Below are positions 19,365 through 28,359 of a stretch of DNA of 64,000 nt, piece by piece. Location of the stretch: assembly GCF_023073355.1 (NCBI RefSeq), contig NZ_JADPJI010000011.1:1-64000 (forward strand), in the 5' to 3' direction. The notes under the pieces were generated by a model. That model was given only the letters and a program-made list of their open reading frames with translations. It made no database searches and had not been told where the DNA came from. Position 1 is the first letter of the stretch; each line of letters starts with the position of its first letter. The translations under genes were made by a program, and so were the position numbers. Origin of the DNA: Bradyrhizobium sp. 199. GTDB lineage: Bacteria > Pseudomonadota > Alphaproteobacteria > Rhizobiales > Xanthobacteraceae.

Positions 19365-20210
19365 TCATCCCAGCGTGGCGCCGCAGTCCGCCAGCAGGCG
19401 CGCGAAGGCATCCCCTGAGAGATACGCGTGCTCGCGTTCGCGGACATCCGTCATCGGGTCGAGGCCGACCAGGACATCATCGACGAAGCCGGGATGGCAC
19501 ATCACGAGGCCGCCATCCGGCAAGCCTTCCAGGAATTGTCGCATCAGCTCGCCAAAATCGGCCGTCCGCGTGAAGTCATAAGCGCCCGCGAAGCCGGGGT
19601 TGAAGCTGAGGCCGGCGCTGCCGGCACGGCGGCGGAACTGCGCGCTGAGGATATCGAGCACGATGGCCTTGGGCGAGGCCAGCCGCTGCTTGAGCGGCAG
19701 GTCGCGGCCGCCCTGGCGCACCCAGGCGTTTGGCGCCGCCTCGGCGACCGCATCGACAAAGCCGTCGCGCACCTGCGGATAGAGCTGCACGTGTTGATGG
19801 CCATCGACGAAATCAGGCGCGCGACCGAACGCCTCCGCGAAGGCGGCGAGCTGCGCCTTCACCTCGTTGCGGAAGAATTCAGGGTCAAGTCGCCGCATCA
19901 CTCCGGCGCGCAGCAGTTTTGGAAACGGCATGAACATGTCGCCGTCGAGCGGACGAAAATACATGGTGAGCGGCCGGAACGGCGCCGACAGCGTCACGTG
20001 CAATCCGATCGCGCAGCGCGGGCTCGTCGCCGCGGACGCCTGGAGCGCTTCGATCTCGCTGCGCTCGATCGCCGCGCCTACCATCATCACCGAGGTGGCG
20101 TTGAGGCGGCCGCGTTCGATCAGGTCGCGGATGGCGCGGTTGACGCCCGGGCTGATGCCGTAATCGTCCGCGCAGAGCCAGATCCGCCGCAGGTCCGCGG
20201 CCGCGCTCAT
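19365..20210 (-). CDS. ChbG/HpnK-family (YdjC-like) deacetylase
   Basis: 281 residues. The metal-site motif CADDYG is at residues 13-18 and DGHQHVQLYP is near 133-142, as in YdjC/ChbG/HpnK carbohydrate deacetylases that remove N-acetyl groups from sugars. Its ATG overlaps the stop of the preceding glycosyltransferase gene by four bases, so the two are translated together. The pairing suggests deacetylation of a lipid-linked or envelope sugar; substrate unknown. Confidence 0.88.
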   Translation of the reverse strand: MSAAADLRRIWLCADDYGISPGVNRAIRDLIERGRLNATSVMMVGAAIERSEIEALQASAATSPRCAIGLHVTLSAPFRPLTMYFRPLDGDMFMPFPKLLRAGVMRRLDPEFFRNEVKAQLAAFAEAFGRAPDFVDGHQHVQLYPQVRDGFVDAVAEAAPNAWVRQGGRDLPLKQRLASPKAIVLDILSAQFRRRAGSAGLSFNPGFAGAYDFTRTADFGELMRQFLEGLPDGGLVMCHPGFVDDVLVGLDPMTDVREREHAYLSGDAFARLLADCGATLG

Positions 20211-21244
20211 TCGGCCGCGGCCCGCTTCGCGACGTCGTCGGCCTCGAACTGCTTTTCACTGTGCTCGGCGACGAAGTAGATCGGACGCGCCTTCAGCTCG
20301 GAGAGGATCTTGCCGATATATTCGCCGACGATGCCGATCATGATGAGCTGCACGCCGCCGATCGTCATCAGGCCGATCACGAGCGAGGGATAGCCGGGCA
20401 CCTGCTTGCCGGTCGTGAGCACCTCCCAGAGGATCGAAAGACCGAACAGGAAGGCGCCTCCGGCGAGAACGACACCGAGCAGGCTGGCGAAGCGCAAGGG
20501 GGCGACGGAAAACGAGGTCAGGCCCTCGATCGACAGGCCAAGCAGGCTTGCGGCGTTGAAGGTGGTGACGCCATGAACTCGCGCCGAAGGCTCGTAGTCG
20601 ACGCGGATCTGGCGGAAGCCGATCCAGCTGGCGAGGCCCTTGAAGAACCGGTTGCGTTCCGGCAGCTGCCTGAGGGCGGCGACCGCGCGGGGCGACAACA
20701 GGCGGAAGTCGCCGGCGTCTTCGGGAATCTTCTGGCGTGCGCCCCAGTTGATCAGCGCGTAGAAGCCGTGCACGGCGAGCCGGCGCAGGAAGGTCTCGTT
20801 GTCGCGATGCGCCTTGGCTGTGTAGACGACGTCGTAGCCATCATCGATCCAATGCCGCACCAGCTGTTCGATCAGGGCCGGCGGATGCTGGCCGTCGCCG
20901 TCCATGAACATGACGGCGCCGAGCCGGGCATGATCGAGGCCGGCCATCAGCGCCGCTTCCTTGCCGAAATTACGCGACAGCGACACCACCTGGACGCCGA
21001 CCGAATCGGCCGGCAATGAACGTGCGATCGAGAGCGTCGCGTCCTTGCTGCCGTCGTCGACATAAACGACCTCGCAAGCCAGCCGATAGCGCTCCCGCAA
21101 GGTCTTCGCGAGATCGCAGATGCGCTGATGCAGGGCAGTGAGCCCCGCAGCCTCGTTGTAGACGGGGACGACTATCGACAGTCCCTTCGCGGCGGCGCTG
21201 GCCGCGGTGGTCGTCATGCCGGAAACGTCAGAGCCCAGCGTCAT
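20207..21244 (-). CDS. Family 2 glycosyltransferase with C-terminal membrane helices (DPM1/GtrB/ArnC type)
   Basis: 345 residues. A GT2 domain covers residues 20-240, with IVVPVYNEA, the DDGSKD motif and the FMDGDGQHPP metal-binding stretch. Two transmembrane helices follow at about 255-280 and 290-315. This layout is that of polyprenyl-phosphate sugar transferases. ATG 21244 is kept; ATG 21217 is an alternative. It forms a two-gene operon with the deacetylase, comparable in logic to ArnC/ArnD-type lipid-linked sugar processing, though the substrate is not evident. Confidence 0.88.
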   Translation of the reverse strand: MTLGSDVSGMTTTAASAAAKGLSIVVPVYNEAAGLTALHQRICDLAKTLRERYRLACEVVYVDDGSKDATLSIARSLPADSVGVQVVSLSRNFGKEAALMAGLDHARLGAVMFMDGDGQHPPALIEQLVRHWIDDGYDVVYTAKAHRDNETFLRRLAVHGFYALINWGARQKIPEDAGDFRLLSPRAVAALRQLPERNRFFKGLASWIGFRQIRVDYEPSARVHGVTTFNAASLLGLSIEGLTSFSVAPLRFASLLGVVLAGGAFLFGLSILWEVLTTGKQVPGYPSLVIGLMTIGGVQLIMIGIVGEYIGKILSELKARPIYFVAEHSEKQFEADDVAKRAAAE

Positions 21245-21344
21245 CGATCAAGGTTCCAGAAGCGTTCAAAGTCATCTCAACAGCATATGGTAGCTGCCGT
21301 TTGCTGTCGCAAAGCTGAACGGACAAGCTGAACGAACCTGGGGC

Positions 21345-22322
21345 TCACCGCCGCAGGAACGCCTCGAGCTTGGCGAACAGCGGGTTCTCCCGGTCGAACA
21401 CATAGTCGAGCGAAACAACCGAGACGGTCTCGGCGCCATGCGCGCGCAGGAAGCTTGCCAGCGCATAAAGCTGCCCCGGTGGGCAGTGCAACGTCAGCAT
21501 GCCTGAAGAGGTCGGTCCGCCGAACGGGGTCTCTACGCCGTACCGGCTGTGGGCTTCGCCGAGCAGGGCGGCGTCGCATTGCCGGAAGCGGGTGCGGACC
21601 TCCCGGTACTTGTTGGCCCGCGCCCGCGCTGCGATGTGATCGAGAATGACGCGCGCCGTCTCCCGCGCCTGCGGTGACCAGTCGGCCTCCTTCGACGCCA
21701 CGAGATTGGCCTGGCTGCGCAGGATCACGCCGTCGTCGAGCACCCGCAGGCCATTGGCGGCGAGCGTCGCGCCCGTCGTCGTGATGTCGACGATCAGCTC
21801 GGCGCTGCCGGCCGCCGGCGCGCCTTCGGTTGCGCCTGCGCTTTCGACGATGCGATAATCGGTGATGCCGTGGCTCTGGAAGAAGGCGCGGGTGAGGTTG
21901 ACGAACTTGGTCGCGACCCGCATCCGCATATGATGCTGCTCGCGGAAGCCGGTGGTCACGTCGTCGAGGTCGGCCATGGTGCGGACGTCGATCCAGGCCT
22001 GCGGCACTGCGACGACGACGTCGGCATAACCGAAGCCGAGCCCTTCGATCAACGACACGCGGTTATCAGCATCCGCGATGGTCTCGCGCACGAGGTCCTC
22101 GCCGGTGACGCCGAGATGCGCCAAGCCGCGCGACAGCTGCGAGGCGATCTCGCTCGCCGAGAGATAGGCGACCTCGACATTATCGAGGCCTGCGATGGTG
22201 CCGCGATAGTCGCGCGCGCCGCCGGCCTTCGATAGCTTGAGGCCGGCGCGGGCAAAGAAGGCTTCGGTGTTTTCCTGAAGGCGGCCCTTGGAGGGAACGG
22301 CCAGAACGAATGGCGCGCTCAT
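21345..22322 (-). CDS. hisG: ATP phosphoribosyltransferase HisG (long form)
   Basis: 325 residues. It catalyses the first step of histidine synthesis, joining ATP and PRPP. The start PFVLAVPSKGRLQE is typical of the family, and the PRPP-site region is ELIVDITTTGATLAANGL. The C-terminal 100 residues form an additional domain like the ACT-type regulatory domain of long-form HisG. It is only 3 bp downstream of hisZ in the same operon, which is notable because HisZ usually partners short HisG lacking that domain. Confidence 0.93.
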   Translation of the reverse strand: MSAPFVLAVPSKGRLQENTEAFFARAGLKLSKAGGARDYRGTIAGLDNVEVAYLSASEIASQLSRGLAHLGVTGEDLVRETIADADNRVSLIEGLGFGYADVVVAVPQAWIDVRTMADLDDVTTGFREQHHMRMRVATKFVNLTRAFFQSHGITDYRIVESAGATEGAPAAGSAELIVDITTTGATLAANGLRVLDDGVILRSQANLVASKEADWSPQARETARVILDHIAARARANKYREVRTRFRQCDAALLGEAHSRYGVETPFGGPTSSGMLTLHCPPGQLYALASFLRAHGAETVSVVSLDYVFDRENPLFAKLEAFLRR

Positions 22323-22325
22323 GAC

Positions 22326-23477
22326 TTAAGCTCCCACCTTGCGGCCGATCCGGGTCAGCGCGTCCACCCAGACCGAGAAGCCGACCGCGGGGATCGGCTC
22401 GACCGAACCGAGCTGGGTCATCAGCCCGTCATAGCGGCCGCCCGCAACCAGCGGTTCGGCGCCGTTGCCCCGGTGATGCAGCTCGAATTCGAAGCCGGTG
22501 TAATAGTCGAGTCCGCGTCCGAATGCGGTCGAGAAGCGCGTCTGCTTCACGTCGATGCCGCGCGCGGCCATGAAGCCGATCCGGCTCTCGAACTGATCGA
22601 TGGCCGCAGCAAGGTCGAGCTTGGCGTCGGCGATGAGCGCGCGCAGCTCGGCGATGGCATCGTCGGGATTGCCTGATATCGACAGGAAGCGCTTGAGCAC
22701 GGTGATCGCCTCGCGCGGCAGCGCGCCGCCCTTCAGCGTCGATTGCTCGAGGAAGCGGTCGGCGATTTCGGCCGTGGTGCGCCCGCCGACATTGGTGGTA
22801 CCGGCGATCGACATCAGATCGGTAACGAAGGCGAGGGCCGCCTTGCGATCGGAGCCGGCGAGCGCGGCGAGCACGCCCTGATATTCGCTGCGGGTCGCGG
22901 TAGTCGCGGCCGCCAGCCGCTCCAGATCCTGCTCCAGGCTGATCTTGCGGTTGAAATCCTTGACCAGGCGGCGGCGCCAGACCGGATAGAGGTCGAGCGC
23001 GTCGAGCAGCGCGTTGAACAGCGCCACGTCGCCAGTGCGGATTTCCACGTCGCGGACGCCAAAGGCCGCGGTCGCCTCCAGCGCCAGCGCCAGCGTCTCG
23101 GCGTCGGCCGCGGCGCGGTCCTGGCGGCCGAACGATTCGATGCCGGCCTGGAGGAATTCGCTGGCCTGGCCGCTGCGGTAACGAAACACCGGGCCGAGAT
23201 AGCTGAACCCGGCCGGCTGGCCGGCGCAGCTGGAGGCGAGATAGTCGCGGGCGACGGGAATGGTGAGGTCCGGGCGCAGGCACAGCTCCTCGCCGGACAG
23301 ATCCGTCGTCAAATAGAGACTCTTGCGGATGTCCTCGCCGGAGAGGTCCAGGAACGGCTCGGCCGGCTGCAGGATGGCGGGCTCGGCCCTGACATAACCG
23401 GCCTGCGCGAACGACAACAGCAGCGTATCCGCCCAGGCGGCGGAGCCGGCAGCATTTGAGGTGGCAGTCGCGGTCAT
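22326..23477 (-). CDS. hisZ: ATP phosphoribosyltransferase regulatory subunit HisZ
   Basis: 383 residues from ATG 23477 (MTATATSNAAGS); the open frame extends upstream but without a better start. It is a class II aminoacyl-tRNA-synthetase-like protein resembling HisS, with LCLRPDLTIPVARDYL as motif 2-like sequence and AGGRYDGL in the C-terminal part. It lacks the anticodon-binding domain expected of a true HisS (about 420-500 residues). It regulates HisG activity as a complex subunit. It is the first gene of hisZ-hisG. Confidence 0.9.
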   Translation of the reverse strand: MTATATSNAAGSAAWADTLLLSFAQAGYVRAEPAILQPAEPFLDLSGEDIRKSLYLTTDLSGEELCLRPDLTIPVARDYLASSCAGQPAGFSYLGPVFRYRSGQASEFLQAGIESFGRQDRAAADAETLALALEATAAFGVRDVEIRTGDVALFNALLDALDLYPVWRRRLVKDFNRKISLEQDLERLAAATTATRSEYQGVLAALAGSDRKAALAFVTDLMSIAGTTNVGGRTTAEIADRFLEQSTLKGGALPREAITVLKRFLSISGNPDDAIAELRALIADAKLDLAAAIDQFESRIGFMAARGIDVKQTRFSTAFGRGLDYYTGFEFELHHRGNGAEPLVAGGRYDGLMTQLGSVEPIPAVGFSVWVDALTRIGRKVGA

Positions 23478-23611
23478 CACGGGGGTCCATTGTCCCGGTG
23501 GAACCGGGCCGGCAAGGGATAAGGACAAGATTGGCGCAGCCCTTAGCATGGCGCGAAAGCGGTTTCGACCTCCAAAGGATCAATCGCTTAACGAGCGCGC
23601 AATGCCCGGAA

Positions 23612-24358
23612 TCACGTGCCCCAATCGCCCAGCACCGCCTGCACCAGCGCCAGCGCCGCCACGGCGGCGGTGTCGGCCCGCATGATCCGGGGGCCCAGCG
23701 CCAGCCGGAGGATCTTGGGCTGCCGCAGCAGCAGGGCTCTTTCTTCTTCGGCAAAGCCGCCTTCGGGGCCGATCAGGACGTCGATACCCTGTCCGGCCGC
23801 CCGCGCGGCTTGGAGGCTTTGAACCGGATTTTGGACCTCGGCCGCCTCGTCGCAGAAGATCAGCAGGCGGTCGGCTGGGCGCTGGCTGAGGAAGCGCTCC
23901 AGCGGCACTGGTTCGGCGACAGTGGCGATGCTGAGGATGCCGCATTGCTCGGCGGCCTCGACGACATTGGCGCGCATCCGCTCGGTGTTGACCCGGGAGG
24001 CCTGGGTGAACCGGGTCAGAACCGGTTGCAGCGCTGCGGCCCCCATTTCGATGGCCTTCTGGACCATATAGTCGAGCCGGGCGTGCTTGAGCGGAGCGAA
24101 GACGTAAGCGAGGTCGGCGAGCCGGTCCTGCGGCCTGGTCTGCTGGAGGATGACGAGGCCGTCCGGCCGCTTGCGGCCTTCAATAGCGGCCTGCCACTCG
24201 CCGTCGCGGCCGTTGAACGCCAAAACCTCGGCCCCCGCGGCAAGCCGCAGCACATTTCCGAGATAATTGCTCTGGTCGCGGTCGAGCACGACTCTGGCAT
24301 CCTGGGCCAGGGCGGCATCGATGAACAGGCGGGGAGCGCGAAAATCGTGGGAGGGCAT
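23612..24358 (-). CDS. rsmE: 16S rRNA (uracil-1498-N3)-methyltransferase
   Basis: 248 residues from ATG 24358 (MPSHDFRAPRLFID). The N-terminal PUA-like domain is followed by a SPOUT methyltransferase with the knot motifs LIGPEGGF (about 195-202) and LGPRIMRADTAAVAAL (about 218-233). It methylates U1498 of 16S rRNA. The open frame in front of this start lies in an intergenic stretch and is rejected. It is divergent from the exported-protein gene at 24570. Confidence 0.93.
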   Translation of the reverse strand: MPSHDFRAPRLFIDAALAQDARVVLDRDQSNYLGNVLRLAAGAEVLAFNGRDGEWQAAIEGRKRPDGLVILQQTRPQDRLADLAYVFAPLKHARLDYMVQKAIEMGAAALQPVLTRFTQASRVNTERMRANVVEAAEQCGILSIATVAEPVPLERFLSQRPADRLLIFCDEAAEVQNPVQSLQAARAAGQGIDVLIGPEGGFAEEERALLLRQPKILRLALGPRIMRADTAAVAALALVQAVLGDWGT

Positions 24359-24569
24359 CGTTCGAAAGTCCGATTTGGTGCCGTTATTAGCCGAAACCAG
24401 CCATATCGGGGGTAAATATTGCCAAACCGGTGCGGCGGCGCGCCGCGCTCCTGCCCTATTCGACGGGTTGTTAAGCGCCGGCGGGAATCGTAAAATCGCG
24501 AGCACGCTGGTTGCGCTTCAATTGGGAAGACGTCGAACCCCGTAAGCTCCTGCCGGAGAGACTATCTTG

Positions 24570-25232
24570 ATGATCCGTCATTTGATGGTTCCAATCACTG
24601 CCGCCATGGTCACCCTGAGCGCTGCGGGCGCGTGTGCGCAAAGCGCCTTCCCGGCGCCGCTGCCGAACCAGGCCCCTGCCAGTTCCGCGTTTCCCCCGGT
24701 GAACGGCTCGGCGCCGAGCGCTTCGGTCGGCACGGCGCCGCAATCGTCCTTTCCGGTCAATGGCGCCGCGCCTGTCGGCGGCGCTGGCGCGTTCAGTGCG
24801 GCTCCGCCGACACAAGCCGGTCCCGGCGAGGACTGCATGAAGGCGTTCATGCCTCTGCGCGAAGAAGCCGAGAAGCGCGGCAAGCTGATCAAGGCCGCGA
24901 GCGACCGTCACGCGCCGCCGGACGAGGCCTGCAAGCTGATCCGCAGTTTCAGCCAGGCAGAGGCGAAGATGCTCAAATACATCGAGGCCAATGCCGCGAA
25001 GTGCGGAATCCCGCCGCAGGTCGGCGGGCAGATGAAGGATGGCCACAAGAACACCGAGGCCATGCAGGCCAAGGTTTGCAACGTTGCGCAGCAGATGCAG
25101 CAACAGCAGGCGCGTCCGGCCGGCCCGTCGCTGAGCGAGGTGCTGGGTTCGGGCTCGGCGCCTGAGGCCAATGCCGGCAAGAAGGGTGGCAGCACCTTCG
25201 ACACGCTCAACGGCAACGTCCTGACCCGATGA
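24570..25232 (+). CDS. Exported Pro/Ala-rich protein of unknown function
   Basis: 220 residues from ATG 24570, with GGAGAG upstream. A signal peptide is cleaved near ACA-Q. A low-complexity Pro/Ser/Ala region containing repeated SAFP / SSFPVNG motifs spans about 25-85. A helical domain with four cysteines (EDCMKAF, EACKLI, AKCGIP, KVCNVA) follows, then a Gln-rich run. The cysteine spacing suggests two disulfides. It overlaps the ubiA start by four bases, so it is cotranscribed with it. Function unknown. Confidence 0.8.
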   Translation: MIRHLMVPITAAMVTLSAAGACAQSAFPAPLPNQAPASSAFPPVNGSAPSASVGTAPQSSFPVNGAAPVGGAGAFSAAPPTQAGPGEDCMKAFMPLREEAEKRGKLIKAASDRHAPPDEACKLIRSFSQAEAKMLKYIEANAAKCGIPPQVGGQMKDGHKNTEAMQAKVCNVAQQMQQQQARPAGPSLSEVLGSGSAPEANAGKKGGSTFDTLNGNVLTR

Positions 25233-26161
25233 GCGATACATCCGCCCGCGTTGCCGATTCCACCGGCAACTGGGTCGATACGCTCGCGCCGCGGTGGTCG
25301 CGGCCTTACCTCCGCTTGTCCCGCTTCGACCGTCCGATCGGCTCCTGGCTGCTGTTGATGCCATGCTGGTGGTCGGCGGCGCTCGCGAGCGGCATGGCGC
25401 ATGACGTCCGCGGACTGCCGCTCACCATCGTGCTGTTCTTCATCGGCGCCTTCGTGATGCGCGGCGCGGGCTGCACCTGGAACGACATCACCGACCGCGA
25501 CCTCGACGACAAGGTCCAACGTACGCGCTCGCGGCCGCTGCCTTCGGGCCAGGTGACCACGAGGCAGGCGCTGGTCTTCATGATCGCACAGGCGCTGATC
25601 GGTCTCGTGGTGCTGCTGCAGTTCAACCGCTTCGCGGTCCTGACCGGCATCGCCTCGCTTCTGATCGTCGCGATCTACCCCTTCATGAAGCGCATCACCT
25701 GGTGGCCGCAGATCGTGCTCGGGCTTGCCTTCTCCTGGGGCGCCTTGATGGGATTTGCCGTCACCTTCGGGCGCATCGACGTCACCGCCCTGGTGCTCTA
25801 TGCCGGCGCGATCTCCTGGGTGATCGGCTATGACACGATCTATGCGCATCAGGACGCCGAGGACGACGCGCTGATCGGCATCAAGTCCACTGCGCGCCTG
25901 TTCGGCGCGCATACGCATCAGGCGCTGATCCTGTTCTACGGGCTTTCGGTGATGCTGATCGGCGTCGCGCTGGCCTCAGCCGATGCGGGTTGGCCGGCCT
26001 GGCTCGGGCTCGCCGCTTTCGCCGCGCATTTGGCATCGCAGATCGTGCGGCTGAGGATCGGCGATCCCAAGCTGTGCAAGCGCCTGTTCTATTCGAACAG
26101 GGATGCGGGGCTGTTGCTGTTTGCGGGATTGCTCGCGGACGCGGTGATGCGGACGGTCTAA
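25229..26161 (+). CDS. ubiA: 4-hydroxybenzoate polyprenyltransferase UbiA
   Basis: 310 residues with about eight membrane helices. The two Asp-rich motifs of UbiA prenyltransferases are present: NDITDRDLDDKV (about residues 88-99) and YDTIYAHQDAEDD (about 200-212). It transfers the polyprenyl tail onto 4-hydroxybenzoate in ubiquinone synthesis at the inner membrane. The start overlaps the stop of the preceding gene (ATGA). Confidence 0.94.
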   Translation: MSDTSARVADSTGNWVDTLAPRWSRPYLRLSRFDRPIGSWLLLMPCWWSAALASGMAHDVRGLPLTIVLFFIGAFVMRGAGCTWNDITDRDLDDKVQRTRSRPLPSGQVTTRQALVFMIAQALIGLVVLLQFNRFAVLTGIASLLIVAIYPFMKRITWWPQIVLGLAFSWGALMGFAVTFGRIDVTALVLYAGAISWVIGYDTIYAHQDAEDDALIGIKSTARLFGAHTHQALILFYGLSVMLIGVALASADAGWPAWLGLAAFAAHLASQIVRLRIGDPKLCKRLFYSNRDAGLLLFAGLLADAVMRTV

Positions 26162-26167
26162 CCCCGC

Positions 26168-26686
26168 TCAATCCCGTGCGATGATCTCGCGTTCTTCGCG
26201 ATGAACCGGCAGCTCTCGCGCGATACCGGCGCGGCGGCGCATCAGGAATTTCGGACGGCGGGCGCGGATCGCATTGGCGCGGCGGCGGCGGGACGCGGGC
26301 TTGCGCGCACCTTCGTCGAGCTGCGGCAGCGCGAAGAGCTCGCTCCAGACCGCCCAGGCCTTCGAGAGTTCTTCGCCGTCGGCGCCGACCAGCAGCGGCA
26401 CGGAGAGCGAGGGATCGCGATGCACGAGGACGAGGGCTTGCGCCTCGTCATTGCCGCGCAACGCGACACCGGTGAAGTCGCTGACGCGGACGTTGATCGC
26501 CATCTGCATGCCGCGGACGGCACGGCGCAGCACGACACGTTCGCGATGAAGCTCGATCTGCCGGACATGACCGTCGGCGCGCGGATCGTGCGCATCGAAG
26601 CGGACCGGAAGGGAAAGTGGGTCGAGCCGCAGAGAGCGGCTCGACCCGGCGGGAGCGACCCCGCATGTTGCTGTTTGACGCCTCAC
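26168..26686 (-). CDS. DUF6101 family protein
   Basis: 172 residues from GTG 26686. The N-terminus has the sequence PAGSSRSLRLDPLSLPVRF, and the protein is unusually rich in Arg with a strongly basic C-terminal region (ASRRRRANAIRARRPKFLMRRR, about 130-152). I associate it with the uncharacterised DUF6101 family of Bradyrhizobiaceae, often found next to ubiA and pmbA. No catalytic motif is visible. It is convergent with ubiA, leaving a 6-bp gap. Confidence 0.75.
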   Translation of the reverse strand: MRRQTATCGVAPAGSSRSLRLDPLSLPVRFDAHDPRADGHVRQIELHRERVVLRRAVRGMQMAINVRVSDFTGVALRGNDEAQALVLVHRDPSLSVPLLVGADGEELSKAWAVWSELFALPQLDEGARKPASRRRRANAIRARRPKFLMRRRAGIARELPVHREEREIIARD

Positions 26687-26949
26687 GGCTTTCGTTCTCC
26701 CCGCCGGGATTATGTTCCCGGTCGATGCGAGGACCTTAGCGCGCCGCTTTCCGAAACCGCTTAAAAAGGCTGGTTAACCCACCGTCACTGCTGCTCATGA
26801 TTGACAAGAGCTTGGCGCGCATGATTGACGAGACGTTGCGCGCAAGCTGCGAATCTGAGCTTTTGGCAGGCTGAAAATGCTTGAAGTCCGCGCCATTAGG
26901 GCACATCTGTGGGTTCCGGTCCGAACCCCGCCCCAACAGGATTTCGTTC

Positions 26950-28359
26950 GTGAACTCTTCACCATCCGCAAGCTCGACGCTTTCGTCCCAAAAATCGTCG
27001 CAGGCCAGTCGCGACCTGTTCGACCAGTCCGCGCTCTCCGATCTCGCGCAGCGGCTGGTCGAGGCGGCCAAGCGCGCCGGCGCGGACGCGGCCGATGCGG
27101 TCGCGGTGCGCGGCGTCTCGCAAGGCGTCGAGGTGCGCGATGGCCGCGTCGAGGAATCCGAGCGCTCGGAGGGTGACGATGTCGGCCTGCGCGTGCTGGT
27201 TGGCCAGCGCCAGGCGGTGGTCTCGACCAACGACGTCAGCGGCGATGCCGTGACCAAGCTCGCCGAACGCGCCGTCGCGATGGCGCGCGTGGCGCCCGAC
27301 GACAAATATGTCGGCCTCGCCGATCCCGCGCTGCTCGCACGCGACTTCCCCGATCTCGACCTGCTCGATCCCGATGTGCCCGCCACCAGTGAGCTCGAGC
27401 GCCGCGCGCTCGAAGCCGAGGCGGCGGCCCTCGCCGTGAAGGGCGTGACCAAATCCGGCGGCGCTTCGGCGTCCGCGGGCATCGGCGGCATGGTGCTGGT
27501 CACCTCGACCGGCTTCCACGGCTCCTATTTGCGCTCCAGCCAGGGCATCTCGGCCACCGCCATCTCGGGCGAAGGCACCGGCATGGAGCGCGATTACGAT
27601 TTCACCTCGGCGCCGCACGGCGCCGATCTGCTGTCACCGGAGGTCGTCGGCCGCTCCGCCGGGGAGCGCACGGTGGCGCGCTCCAATCCGCGCAAGGTCG
27701 AAACCTGCAAGGTGCCTGTGGTGTTCGATCCGCGCGTTGCCGGCTCCCTGGTCGGTCATGTCGTCGGCGCCATCAACGGCGCCTCGATCGCGCGCAAGAC
27801 CAGCTTCCTGAAGGACAAGCTCGGCCAGCAGCTGTTTGCGAAGAACATCCGCATCGTCGACGATCCCCTGCGCAAGCGCGGCCTGCGCTCGCAGACCTTC
27901 GATGCCGAAGGCGTCGCGGTGAAGAAGATCGCGCTGATCGACGAGGGCGTGCTGACGACCTGGCTGCTCGACTGCGCCACCGCGCGCGAGCTCGGCCTCA
28001 CCACCACCGGTCACGCCCATCGCGGCGTCTCGTCCTCGCCGTCACCGGGGCCTTACAATCTGCATCTCGAGCCCGGCACACCGAGCCCTGCCGAGCTGAT
28101 CTCCGACATCAAGCAAGGCTTCTACGTCACCGACCTCATCGGCTCCGGCGTCAACGGCGTCACCGGCGATTACAGCCGCGGCGCCTCCGGCTTCTGGATC
28201 GAGAACGGCGAGCTTACCTATCCCGTCAGCGAGGTGACGATCGCCGGCCATCTGTTCGAGATCTTCAAGTCGATGCAGCCGGCGAACAATCTCGAGTTCC
28301 GCTACGGCATCAACGCGCCGACGGTGCGCATCGAGGGTTTGACGCTTGGCGGACGTTGA
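26950..28359 (+). CDS. pmbA: TldD/PmbA family metalloprotease subunit (PmbA/TldE)
   Basis: 469 residues from GTG 26950, with AGGA 9 bases upstream; an ATG at 26881 has no site. Family landmarks are SEGDDVGLRVLVGQRQA, VVFDPRVAGSLVGH and DLIGSGVNGVTGDYSRGASG. It lacks the HExxxH metal motif of TldD, so it is the PmbA/TldE-type partner. The TldD/TldE complex degrades unfolded peptides and processes some modified peptides. Its 3' end overlaps the next gene. Confidence 0.92.
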   Translation: MNSSPSASSTLSSQKSSQASRDLFDQSALSDLAQRLVEAAKRAGADAADAVAVRGVSQGVEVRDGRVEESERSEGDDVGLRVLVGQRQAVVSTNDVSGDAVTKLAERAVAMARVAPDDKYVGLADPALLARDFPDLDLLDPDVPATSELERRALEAEAAALAVKGVTKSGGASASAGIGGMVLVTSTGFHGSYLRSSQGISATAISGEGTGMERDYDFTSAPHGADLLSPEVVGRSAGERTVARSNPRKVETCKVPVVFDPRVAGSLVGHVVGAINGASIARKTSFLKDKLGQQLFAKNIRIVDDPLRKRGLRSQTFDAEGVAVKKIALIDEGVLTTWLLDCATARELGLTTTGHAHRGVSSSPSPGPYNLHLEPGTPSPAELISDIKQGFYVTDLIGSGVNGVTGDYSRGASGFWIENGELTYPVSEVTIAGHLFEIFKSMQPANNLEFRYGINAPTVRIEGLTLGGR

